This document shows, in pieces, positions 11,741 to 23,192 of a stretch of 64,000 nt of DNA. The stretch's first letter is position 1, and each line of letters begins with the position of its first letter. The notes below the pieces were generated by a model, which did no database searches, was not told the origin of the DNA, and saw nothing but the letters and a program-made list of their open reading frames with translations. Source of the DNA: Varanus komodoensis (taxonomy: Eukaryota; Chordata; Lepidosauria; Squamata; Varanidae); assembly GCF_004798865.1 (NCBI RefSeq), contig NW_025336598.1, forward strand, positions 15,092,231 through 15,156,230, given 5' to 3'. Made by a program: the position numbers and the translations under genes.

Positions 11741-13549
11741 CTCTGTACCCATTTTCCTGAATTATTCAGTCTTCCTCTCCATTGTCTAAATTCTGACCAT
11801 ATGTATTTTGTTAATTTTGTTATTAACCAAATTTGTGTATTTTGCTAATTTTTATTCAAGGGTTAAAGTGCTTCTGTTTGTGTTCACATTCAAACATGTC
11901 TACAGAATTTATGAACATAAAGAGAGTTCTGAAACATCTACATTGAAGCGACTTAGCTGCATTTACGCTAGTTGCCCAAGATGGCTCCTTTTGTCCAGAC
12001 CAGCCAGAATAACATAAAGAATGGGGCAATCTGACTAAGGAGAGAGACATTGCTCTGTAGCTCTTCAGCCAGTGCACTCCATTTCTAAGTTGCACACTCA
12101 TAGACATAACTCTCCAGATGTACAGATGACATAGAGATGCTGTGTGCTAGAAAAGAATGACTGCCAGCATCTATTTGGCAGTTCACCGTGGAGGGAAGTA
12201 GGTTTCCTTTGGTTCATTTTACGGTAACAAAAATGATATTGAGGATGGAAAGAACTTAAAAGAAATCCAAATCTGAAAGAAGAATAAATAACTAGATCCT
12301 GCAAGGAAAGTTACCATGTCTTCTCAGCAGAGCCATAGAAGGAAGCTCTTCCAAGTTTTTTCTTCTCAAGTAGAATACTTGTCCCAAGAAGGGCAGCCAG
12401 TCTGCTGAGAAAGCCAGGCTTCATGAGCTTTGCAATGGCTCTCTTTTGCTCTTCAACAAGAAGTGGACCATGTCTCACTTCTTATATGACTAGCAGAAGC
12501 AAAGCAGTTGCCCGTACAGAGCTGATAATAGTCTTCCTCCCTGAGAAATACGTCTTTCTTTCTGCTGTTCAACATGAAGACCAGTCAATAAATGCCACTC
12601 CAAGGGAGCCATATCCCATCTGAGTTGGATTGCTCATTAAGGTCATAAGCATTGAGTCAAAACCTGTTGGTTGAATGCTCACAAGATCTGAAGGTCACTT
12701 GAGTTCATTGTTTGGGGAAAAAATAATCTATATATTTTGAAGGGGTCTCATTTTTTGTTTGGCAGGTTGTATATGCAAACACACACGTATGCATGATCAC
12801 AGGGAAATTTGTTCTAGTGGAAAAATCAGTCTTGCTCCAGTTTGTGGGCTAATGGAATATTGGTAACTTTATTTAATATGGATGAATCTAGGTAGCTTTA
12901 TATTAATGTTTTTGGGTCAGATAGTATAGGGCTATTCAGGAGTCCCTTCCATATATTGACTTAACATGTAGTTGGTTGGGAGACCCCATGCCTAAAATCA
13001 GTGTGCTTACCAGTCCTGCCTGCTTGACCTTCATGCATTTAGTAGAAGTTCTGAAAAGGGACAATTTTGTTTCTTTGTTTTTGCTTTTTAATAAAAACTT
13101 TCCTAGAAGTTCAAAGTAGCTAATTATATTTTAAAATTCAGAATGCATTGAACATAAGAAAACTCATCAAGCATCATAGGTGGTTTGTCTCCTAACATCC
13201 AGGATGGATAACCAGTCCAGTGACTCACATAGAAATACAGGGAGTAGTCCCTGGAGAGGAAGCAATACTTTCTGCTGATCCAAAAGAGGCTTTTTTAATA
13301 TAGCAAATATAAGTTGCAATGAAGTTTTCATTATCTGACTGCATAAATGACCTTTGTACAGCAGAAATCAATTCATGTATTTTTTTTTAATCTCAAACTT
13401 TTTCTCTTGTGTTTATGCAAATTTTGGAAAGTTCTTATTAAATAACCCAAACCAAATGAAATTCTCACCCATCCCTATTCACATATCCACAGATATGAAA
13501 AACAAACCTGATAGGTATTCCCAGCTGCAGAGTTCAGAAACTTTTGGAA
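11741..13549. other. Intergenic DNA, no gene recognised
   Basis: No exon or named repeat. The longest open frames (11808-12107, 12423-12623) have no recognisable motif. Confidence 0.5.
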
Positions 13550-14965
13550 GTCATAGAACAGTAGAGTTGGAAGGAGCCAGAAAGACATTGGGTCAAACTG
13601 TCTTTCTCAGTGCAGAACTTCAAGTTAAATTATCATTTTCAGATGGGTGTCCATTTGTATCTTCAATACCTTCAGTGTGGGAGTGCCCATAATCTCTTTA
13701 GGACACTGGTTTCATTGTCATACTGCTCTAACAGTCAGGAAAATTTTCCTGATATCTAGCTGGAATCTGGCTTCCTGTAACTTGAATCCATTATTCTGCA
13801 CTCTGGGATGATCGGGATGAGATCCTGCCCTTCCTCTTTGTGACAGCCTTTCAAGTCCTTCTTGAGTGCTACCCTATCTCCTCTCAGTTTCTTTCTTTCT
13901 TTCTTTCTTTTTTGAGGTTAAACATGCCCAGTTCTTTCAATCTCTCATCCCAGGGCTTTGTTTCCACTTATCCTCCTTGCTCCTCTGAACCCTTTCAAGT
14001 TTCTCTGCATCTTTCTTCAACTGTGGTGACACAGTACTCCAGATGAAGCCTAACCAATGCTAAGGGGAACTAGTACTTCACAGGATTTGGAAGCAATACT
14101 TATATTAATGCAGCCTAAAATATCAATGCATTTGGTTTCTTTTTCCTAGGTGCAGAACTTGGCATTCATCCCTATGAGTCATTCTGTTGTTTTCAGCCCA
14201 GTGTTCCAACCTATCAAGACCACAGAATCTTCTTTCTGTCTTCTAGGGTATTTGCTATCTCATCCAGTTTTGTGTCATCTGCAAATGTTATAATTATTCT
14301 CTGCACTTTCTTATCCAAATCATTAATAAGTCATTGAAGAGACTGGGACCAGGACTGAACCCTGCAGTATCCCACTTGTTCCCCCTCCCCAGTTTGAGAA
14401 AGTGCCGTTGATGAGCAATCTTTGAGTCTGCTTCTGTAGTCAGCTGTGGATCCACCTGACTGTTGTTCCATCTACCCCATGGTTTGCTAATCATGATATC
14501 ATGGGGCAAGATTATGTCCACAGCATTACCACAGTCCATCAGGGAGATTATCCAATCAAAAATTCAGATTAGTCTGGTAGGATTTGTTCTGAAGAAGTTC
14601 ACGTTGACTTCTAGTAATCACTCCATTGTTTTCAAGGTGTTTGCGGAATGACTGCTTTTAATCTGTTCCACGATTTTCTCAGGGATTGATGCCAGATTTA
14701 CCCAGTCTGTTGTTCCCAGGTTCTTATTTTTTTCCCTTTCTTGAAGATAGGGGGCAACATTTAGCCTTTCTCCAGTCATCTGGCATTTCAGTGGTATTGA
14801 AAGGTCGTCTGCTTGCTCCTTTATGACTCTAGGATGAAGTTCAATGGACCCTGGAGATTTGAATTCATTCAACCCAACTATGTCCTTGACCATTTGCCTA
14901 TGAATATGTAGGCAAGTTGCAACCTTGAATTTGGTCCTTAGCAATTTACTGTTCACTATTCTCCA
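13550..14965 (-). mobile_element. CR1 LINE, 3' end plus RT part of ORF2
   Basis: From left to right this reads as a reversed CR1: the 3' end 'tcatagaacagtagagttgg', the 'aggaaaattttcctgat' block, 'ctgcactctgggatgatcgg', 'gccttt caagtccttcttgag', 'aggttaaacatgcccagttc', 'tccaacctatcaagac', 'tttgtgtcatctgcaaatg', 'ccaggactgaaccctgcag', and the RT palm region out to about 14965. The minus-strand frame at 14618-14956 still reads 'LNEFKSPGSIELHPRVIKE', the conserved CR1 'KSPGPDELHPRVLKEL' block. CR1 elements encode an RT-endonuclease and insert by target-primed reverse transcription. This copy is 5'-truncated (about 1.4 kb), has many frame breaks, and contains a (TTTC)n run at 13888-13913. Confidence 0.9.
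13888..13913. repeat. (TTTC)n microsatellite inside CR1
   Basis: About six copies of TTTC ending in a T run, replacing the usual CR1 sequence just before 'gaggttaaacatgcccag'. It grew after the LINE inserted. Confidence 0.9.
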
Positions 14966-17900
14966 CTGAAGTTGAGGAAGTCTTTTGGAGAACAGGATTC
15001 TGTGAAAAAGAATGAAGAACTTGTTCTGGTTTGATGCTCAGGTGCACAAACCTATCTACATTGATAAGTAGTTACAGAGCCATTTATGTGGTATTTTGAT
15101 CATTAAACCTGTAGACTTCAGTTGGGTAGTTTATGTTCCCAGCTGGTAAATTGGCAGTAAACTGCATTGGAAAGGATTCCATGGGTGTAGCAGAAGATAT
15201 ATTTGAGGTTTCACTTCAAATGAACAGCCAGAATGAGGCACATCTGAAATACTAATGTTTCAAACATTTGGTGTTCCATATCTAATGTTCTTCTCTATGC
15301 TGCAGCTCAAAACTGGAAGACCTATTCTAATCTCCATCTACCTCACACTGCAGAACTCTGGGTAAAATGCTATGATACAGGAGGTGAGTCTCAAAGAATC
15401 TAGCAGGACAAAAAGAGTTCATCGCTTGGTCCTACCCTTTTTTCAGAGCTGCAAACCTCACTTGAATGTATAAATACGAAGTCACAGGACTAATATAGAT
15501 CTCCACGGAAACGTCCCATGGACACATCATTGCATTAATAGGCTCATGAAACAGCAGTACATACACAGAGCTGCCCACTGTGGTAATCCATACCTTCAAA
15601 TGAGGATACTCTATGTAGCCATCTTGTGTGTGGTGCTTTTACACATCGCTCAGATCATACAAGCTGCATGACCCCTCCCCACCCCCACCCCTAGAAACCT
15701 CAGTCCTCTCAAACAGAGCCTTCACACACAAGTGCTGCCAAGGATTGCATGCTGTTGCAATTGCCAGTCCTGGCGTATGGCAAAACTGAATTAGCAATCA
15801 GTTTTGCAGCTTGCATCATGTTTGGTACAAAAGTGAATTTGTAACTGCCTTCTCTCTTTTACTGAATCAGAGCTGGGCAACTTCCAGGGGTACATGCACC
15901 CTCAGCTGAATTTCACGTACTTCTTGGCACTCTTTGGATAATAAACTTAACCCTCATATGCAAGCTGATCTGTTCCCTCCCCAGAAGTACACTCAGAGGG
16001 AGAAAGAGGAAAAGAGAAAGAAAGGAATATTTGGATCAGATAGATGGATAGGCAGGAAGAAGGGAGACACTCCTTCCACCTTTGGTTCTAGTCCTACCCA
16101 ACATTGGCTCAGGCCTTGGACACTGCCAGCCCATGTCCTCCCTTCCAACAGATTATCCCCAAGAGAAGAGGACTTCAGTAGAAATGCCATTCTGTAGGGC
16201 TGCTTAAAAGGAAATGCCATGGAAGGCCGGATACACTTAACTTCAGCAAACACTGCAGTTTCACCATAGAATTCCATCAAACAGGGATGCTTTTCCATGT
16301 GTGCATGTGTGACACATATAGAGTGGCCCACAGATGTCACTTGAGATGCCCCAACTGCTTTATTTAATACTTCTTCTGTAAACTCTGCAAGCGTACTTCA
16401 TATGCTTTTTCTAAAATTTCAAAATTGCTCTTGGTAGTTTGGGTTATTTTTGACCATTTTATGTCTTGGCAGCAGCTACTTTTTGGAACTCTGCACCTTG
16501 GAAACCTGGTTAGGTTCTTATCTGATGGCTTTTTTTGCAGTTTCTTAGATGCTGCTGTCCTTCCACCTGGCTCATTGTTGTCGTTGTCGCTGTTGAATGC
16601 CCCTTTCCCCTTTTTCCACTGCTGTAAATTATATATTAAATGCCATGTTTTTAATGGGTGACTGTGAGCTGCACTGGGGAAGGGGCAGCCTTTGGTACCA
16701 AAAGACAAGGGGGAAAAAACCACTTTTATGAATAATTTATTCCACTTTTGCTTATCTGTTACTAGAATACAATTTGGGGTATTAAATCAAAAGGAAGGGT
16801 AATTTTTTTTAAATGTTGAAACATCCCCTGATTTTGTAGTTATTTATAGAAAGTGAAAACTTTGGCCCTACTCTGGAATTTGATAAAGACTGCAATTCTG
16901 TTGAAAATATCAAATTCAGGGAGGGAGTGCAGAACAATGGGGAAATCAAAAATATCTGAATACAAATAATGGAAAGAAAAGTACCTGAAGCCTATCTTTC
17001 TGCTGCTGTTGTTTTTGTTAACTTTGCAGACAGTCATAGCTTTAAATTCTGTGCTTTATTTACACTTCTGTGCAAACATAAATAGAATCTATCTGTAGAG
17101 CCAACAAGTGAAGTCACTGGCTTTAATCTTTACTCCTTCCTACAGAGAGTTTTATTTGCTGGACTTCTGAGTATCATATAGATTTGGAAACTGTGGCACC
17201 AAATTTTTTTGGTGGGAGGCATTTTAGGTTTGAATTGTTGATGCACAACACCCCTTTTTCACCCCTCTTCATAAAAAAATAACTCCCTAAATCTAAAAAT
17301 GTAACAATTGACAATGGGTTCATATAGGATGGCTCTTGTCAAGCCCCTCTGTTTTTTAAGAACATTAAAAACACAGCTAAATTAGGTGAGGGTGAAGGTT
17401 TGTTTGCAAAAGCAAGTATTAAAATGGCTTATCCAATGCAAAACAAATTATGTGCATTCCATCCAGCCAGGCACAAAGGGATTTAAGAAAAATTGTGAAA
17501 AGCAGCGAGACAGTATTGGTTCTGTTTTGCGTACTTGAAAGAAGGAACTCAGGTAGGCTAAGATCAGAGAATTCCAAAGTTTCTATTTTTGCATGTTTGT
17601 TTTGCTTTTTGAATTTTAGATGTAGGTTTTAAACATCAAGATATTATAAAGGAACAAACAAATACCCAGCCTTGCAAGACAAAGCGCTGATGATATGTAA
17701 CACCAGGATCCAACGACAAAATGACACCTTTGCTATTGGCTGCTACTCCGTTATTCTCTTTCTTCCATACTACAGAGCTTGTTAAATAGTACTTTTGCTT
17801 CCTAATAAGATACTTGGAGGAGCTGAACGGACAAGGCAGTCTCAAAACTACTACATTTCTACTAACAATGTGATTCCAACTGGAATTGCCACTGAAATTT

Positions 17901-18967
17901 TACTATGGCTTAAAAACAAGCAAGCAAATGTGTCTCTAGATATAGACAACAAGCTACTTCTCCATATGCATGGAGTTGGGTGGGAGAAGGAAAGAATGCA
18001 GCTATCCCTTTTCATGTGAGCCATCGTCCCTCATTACAGTGTAAAATTATAGTCCAGACATAAGCTTGTTTGTCTTTATCTGTGGCTTGTGAGTGGTGCA
18101 ACACTTTCCAATGACAACAAGACAAGTGTTGCATTGAACTAATGCTGCTCCTCATATTAATCTCCCCCTTTGCCAAGGTGAACACTTGACAGGCCTTCCA
18201 AAGATTTTGGTGAGATGAAAAAGTGCCTTTTCTTGGGGCCTTGCCTAATCTTCACGTGCCATTTATTCCGTTTGGGTGAACCGTGAGGTTTTGACCTTTC
18301 CTGCAGTGTATATTTTGAACAGAACTCAGCACCACAAACTTCCACTGTCTTTTAAACGAATAGGTCCAAACTTCGTATCCCTTTACAGATGTAATACTTG
18401 GCATGAGGCAACTGACAAGCTGTCCAGAGACACAGTAATGGATGGCATACAAATTTTATCAATAAATAAATAAACAAACTGCACCAAGGCTTCCATTTTT
18501 GGTTTCTTTGTTAGATAAGATCAGATCTTTTACATTTTTGGAAGGGGGCAGGGTGGCCATTTCTCTGCCTTTCTATATCTTCCTTTACACAACCACAAGG
18601 TGTTGCTGTGGTTACAGTGCAATTGGAGAAACACATGATCTTTTCATAGCGCCATTTCTAAATAATACCGTACTTTCCTCAGTCTAAAAATAAGTTGAGG
18701 AAATGATTTCAATGCTCAGGAGATACCCTGAAGATGAACAGCATGACATAAATTACTTCCAATGACTGTGAGCAAGGAATATATGTCTCATGTAGAAAAG
18801 CTAGCCATGAGAAACTTTCTCTCTTTTCTCCTCTTTCATTTTTACTGATCCAAGTGGAGAATCAAGTATGGAAAGCAAGGAGAATGTAAACCTTTCCTTC
18901 TGCTGTAGTCTGATTCAGATTACACAAACTCTATATCCAAAGTTTATATTTCCAGAAAGTTATCCAT
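14966..18967. other. Intergenic DNA, no gene recognised
   Basis: Four kilobases without a recognisable exon, RNA gene or transposon. Open frames at 15934-16340 and 16364-16723 lie on opposite strands of the same DNA and share no motif with known proteins. Local AT-rich runs (16740-16830, 17230-17360) are the only visible structure. Confidence 0.5.
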
Positions 18968-19024
18968 TAAAAATAAAATAAAATAAAATAAAAGTAAAGT
19001 AAAGTAAAGTAAAGTAAAGTAAAA
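18968..19024. repeat. Compound (AAAAT)n-(AAAGT)n microsatellite
   Basis: A block of AAAAT units switches cleanly to AAAGT units, about five copies of each. The switch suggests one unit carrying a T-to-G change was then amplified. An adjacent (ACA)n run lies at 19166-19185. Confidence 0.93.
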
Positions 19025-20030
19025 GGAATTGTGCTTTGGCCATGTAAGTTTCACAGCAACCCCAATTAGGATCAATAACATAGTAGTGGATGAAGAGTTA
19101 AAATTTTCTTTCCTCATGCTAAGGTTATAAGTTATGATTTTGTTTCACTCTCTTGTCTTTCTTTAAAACAACAACAACAACAACACTCATAATAACATGA
19201 AGCTGGTCCCTTTGTAGTCTTTATGACTGCATGATGCACTTGAAAATGTTTGGGCAATGCCTACTGAAATACCAGAAGCCAGAGCTTCAGTTGAATGAAA
19301 CTTTCCTGTCCTGCATAACCTGAAAGACTGAGCAGATCAAATGATGGAAATACAAGCAATAACTTTTTCAGACTACCAGATTCAATTGCCCTAACAATAA
19401 CCCATTCTTGTAGCCTGCTCTAATTTCCTGCTTCCTTTGTTCCAGAGCACTCTTTTGTCTTCCTTCCCTCTTCATATAGTGAGAATGTCATTCCTGTGCC
19501 CTTCCCAGTACAACAGCTGTTGCTGTGCTTCAGTGGGCTCTGCAAATATCTGAATGGGTTTCTATTGATATAGAAAACTAAATTTGCAAGGTTCCATCAC
19601 ACTTTAGTCTGAGCAGGAAATAGAAACCAATATGTCATAACTACTGCTGAGTGAATGGATTCCTACAGACATTATAATTTGCTCACTAGATTCTGCATTC
19701 CTGTGTCTCAGATAAAAATTCTCCATTATTCCAAGCTCTCACTTTGTATATCTAACTACAAAAAATGCACAGAGATTTCCCTTGCTCAGAAAACCAGGCA
19801 CTGCAGCCTGCAACATTCCTCCTTGAACCTTGCAAAGCCATGTGTTCAAGCATGGCTTTATTGAGAAATAGTGCTTCAGCCTAGCAGGACTTTCCAGAAC
19901 AGCCATGTTGACATCTCATATGGTCACATGATCTTTCAAAGATGTCCATGCTGTAACAGAAACACTATCTCTGAAAGGAACAGCACTACAACAACCTGTG
20001 GTTTGCTTTGGAAAAGCTCGTTTGCACTTA
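19025..20030. other. Intergenic DNA, no gene recognised
   Basis: Apart from the (ACA)n run at 19166-19185, nothing recognisable was found. No open frame has a known motif. Confidence 0.5.
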
Positions 20031-20462
20031 TTTTTATTTATTTATTTAGAAAATTTCTATGCCGCCCCATTCGCCGAAGCCTCGGGGCAGCTTACAAATA
20101 AATCCATTAAAATACTATAAATTAACAATATAAAATAAGTTAACAATATAAAATAAGTCGCCCTGGCCAAAGAATAAAATAAATACCATTAACAGTTAAA
20201 ATGATGTTTGAATAAAAAGGTCTTCGCCTGGTGCCGAAAAACAAATAACGATGGCGCCAGGTGGACCTCTCTGGGGAGCGCATTCCATAGATTGGGCGCC
20301 ACCGCAGAGAAAGCCCTCCTCCGAGTACTCACCCTCCTAATTTCCTTCACGGAGGGTTCCCGGAAAAGGGCCTCTCCCGCTGATCTCAGGGGGCGGGCGG
20401 GCATATATGGATGTAAGCGCTCCTTCAGGTAACCAGGACCCAAGCCGTTTAGGGCTTATAGC
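20031..20462 (-). mobile_element. L2-like LINE, 3' end with ORF2 C-terminus
   Basis: The minus-strand frame (20443 down to 20189) reads 'YLKERL', then 'RRAFSAVAPNLWNALPREVH' and 'LAPSLFVFRHQAKTFLF'. This is the characteristic C-terminal end of L2-like LINE ORF2, after the RT domain. It continues upstream into 'LNGLGPGY' (about 20440-20462) and is followed by a stop, an A-rich 3' UTR (20100-20190) and the tail 'taagctgccccgaggcttcg' ending in (AAAT)n at about 20031-20045. L2 elements are non-LTR retrotransposons of the CR1/Jockey group. This copy is 5'-truncated to about 430 bp. The frame is intact over 84 codons, so it is among the younger L2-like pieces here. A close tail copy lies at 61366-61445. 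Confidence 0.85.
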
Positions 20463-20879
20463 AGATTGGCTCTTTTCAGATAGACAACTTAAACCCAGCA
20501 GTTACTTTCTGTAATAGTCAAGTGGCTACACCAGGGCATGTTATCTTGGCATTCCAGGAAGCATAATCAATCTCAATTTGATTAATGAAGTTCCTTGAGT
20601 CCAAGTCTGGTACAAATTTAAGAATTATGAACCATGCCATTTCATCTTACAAGCAACCAAATTCTGAGGTCCACCAGCATCACTAGTGAAATATTACACA
20701 TGCTTTAATTTGAACTATTTCTAAACTGTTTGCATGCAACAGATTCCAGTGTGGTGCACAATAGACATAAAAATGCAAATGTGAGAAAGCATTTTCTTGG
20801 TAACTATTGCAGACTAAAAGCCAGCAAACAACAAAGCCCTTTTAAATTCAGGGTAAATAGAAACATGTCAACCTGGTGC
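20463..20879. other. Intergenic DNA, no gene recognised
   Basis: No coding or repeat signature was seen. Confidence 0.5.
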
Positions 20880-21120
20880 TAGAGAGACCGTAGTGTTGTG
20901 CCTCTTTCAGAAGATCATTCCACAGCTGAGGAGCATCTGGAAAAATGTACCTTTCCTTATTGCATCCACAATTCACCACCATTACATGTGGCACCTGGAG
21001 AAGATCTTCAGCAGAAGATCTTAAGGCATGGGCAGCTTTGCAGGGAGTGGATGGCAGGCTGGGGCCACTACAGTCACAAGGTCAGAGAGGATTTTTGTGT
21101 CCTGCCCTACCTTATTGGGG
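20880..21120 (-). mobile_element. Decayed L2/CR1-like LINE C-terminal fragment
   Basis: 'agatcattccacagctgagg', 'ggcacctggagaagatctt' and 'gatcttaaggcatgggcagc' resemble the reversed end of L2-like ORF2, where the 20.03 kb copy has 'gcattccatagattggg'. No tail is visible and the frame is lost. The assignment rests on block order only. Confidence 0.4.
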
Positions 21121-22090
21121 AAAGGTAAAACACTGCACCTGGGGCTGCTATTGTGGTGAGAGCACAACCTGCCCTTCCCTGCAGCTGGCCTGCCCCTCAG
21201 TGGCAACAATCAACCTTACATCACTCTACAAAACTTGGGATCATAAGCAAAATACCATCACCACCTACAGTCCTCTTTCTTTCTCACACACACATCGAAG
21301 AATCAAGCCACCTTTGCTTTATTTCATTCTGTAATCTGTGCCATGCTAAATGAGATTGTATTATATTAATAGGGGAAAACATTAGTTCCATTCAGAAGAA
21401 GCATCTTTTCCCTTGCTTTGTATTGCTATTTTTACAGACCCACGCTAACCAAATTAACTCAGATGCAAGTACAACTTTTTTCAATGAGACTTACTTCTAA
21501 GAAAGCATATTTAGGATAGTAGTCTCACGATTGCTCTGTAGCATTCTGATTATATGATTTCAATGTGGGAGAGGAAAAATCAGTCAGAAAGAATGTTATT
21601 AGAAGGGTCAGGGAGAATACATGGGTATAAATGCAAGCTGACAAGAACCATGTTTCTCCTTTTACTGCACTCACTCAGGGGAAAAGAAGTACCAATGAGA
21701 TGGAGAAGCGGGGAGGGGAAGGGAAGATGTTTATTAAATAGTGGCACAGCTCACGAGGGTTTTCATTCCAGTGCATGCAACCTATTTTTATATAGCTGCA
21801 CCTCACACTCTTAATCATTGCACACTTAGAGATACAGGACTCTTCTGAAGATTTCAAGGATTTGCAAATCACCATCATATTTCCTAACCTAATTTCCAAG
21901 AGAAGGAAAGACACAAAAAAGAATATTATTTCATGCTGATAGATCATCATGAGCTTTAGGCTGCTTCAGCTGTCTTTTCTTCTTTTTCTGGGCTAAGAAA
22001 AGCACTGCATTTCAAAATAACAACATATGTACAGGCGACATCTGGAGAGAAATAGGTGGATGTGGATTTTTCTGTGGGGATATACATGTG
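21121..22090. other. Intergenic DNA with a short dispersed-repeat remnant
   Basis: No gene was found. At about 21475-21530, 'caatgagacttacttctaag' and 'agcatatttaggatag' resemble the reversed form of a dispersed squamate repeat containing 'cctatacatgtctactcagaagtaagtc'-type words. Its class is uncertain. Confidence 0.4.
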
Positions 22091-22134
22091 AGAGATGGGG
22101 GGAGAGAGAGAGGGAGGGGGGAGAGGGAGAGGGG
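22091..22134. repeat. GA-rich low-complexity tract
   Basis: A pure purine run of G and A (gagatggggggagagagagagg..., with one T at the left) lies on the plus strand. No coding content. Confidence 0.9.
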
Positions 22135-22217
22135 TGACTTTTCTATGTCCATTCCATTCTAATCTACCTCTCCCTTGCTCCCTCTGTCACATATGCACTC
22201 TCATTCATATCAAATAG

Positions 22218-22300
22218 TCATTTATTTATTTAAAGTTTTTATATCAGAGTCTCAAATAGATCAATTCACATACAATAAATATAATACAATATTTTCACCA
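22218..22300 (-). mobile_element. Possible LINE 3' tail remnant
   Basis: 'tttatttatttaaagttttt' followed by 'atatcagagtctcaaa' and an AATA-rich spacer has the layout of a reversed L2-like tail. The diagnostic 'gccgcc' core is lost, so the call is weak. Confidence 0.3.
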
Positions 22301-23192
22301 GATAGATACCATTGATGAGCTTTACAACGGTAGTTCTCAGTCTTAGGATGATTACTTACCCAACATGATTCAAATGGAAGAAGTCTTACCCAGTGAAGCT
22401 GGAGTAATGAAACACGGGCCTCAGAATTGGTGTTGTGCTATAGGTGCAAAACAGTGGTTCTCACAAGGATTTTGTTCTAGTTTGAAATGCAATGGCTGAA
22501 TTTTGCCACTCTTTCGTTCCCAGTGAAAATGGCTGGAAAGCACAAGAGAGGACCTGGAGGACAACTGTGTCATGAAGAAGCAAACTTCTGGGAATGAATG
22601 ACCACAAGTGCAGTATAAATGCCTCTTGCAGAGAAGTTCTGGATGTATTCTGCAGTTTGGTCCAGAGGAGCTGCAAAGAAGGCTTGGGATTCTTACTAAT
22701 ATAATTTGAAAGGCACTGCAGTGTAGCAGAATGGAAAGCTGTTGGCCATATTTTTCTCTAGGCAATTAAGATTTTGCTCTGTTGATGTTTTCGAGCTTGC
22801 TTATCTTCTCAAGATAGCCAAGGGTGTTGTGTGCATGTATAATTTATTTCTATGAGCTTTTCTAGATGAGACTTAAAGCTACTCCTGTGTTCAGGTTCTT
22901 TGTAGCATTAATATCAGATCCCTACACACCATATCCCCACATACATTTTTTAGTGCATAACCTCTGGGCAGTGATTTGGTGGAGTGGAACAAAGAGGAAT
23001 AATGCAACTATGCTGGTGACAGTTGCACTTTGTTTCATGATTCCAAAACAGAATTAAACAAATGAGGAAGTGTTTGGAAAGAATGAGAGAAACACTAAAA
23101 TGAAATGTTTAGATGATGACATCTAAAACATTTGTAATTTTCTGTGACTGGAAAGGGTCAGTTCTGTTCTGGCGATTGGTAGAATAAATTCT
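22301..23192. other. Intergenic DNA, no gene recognised
   Basis: No exon, RNA gene or named repeat was recognised. A minus-strand open frame at 22421-22765 has no known motif. Confidence 0.5.
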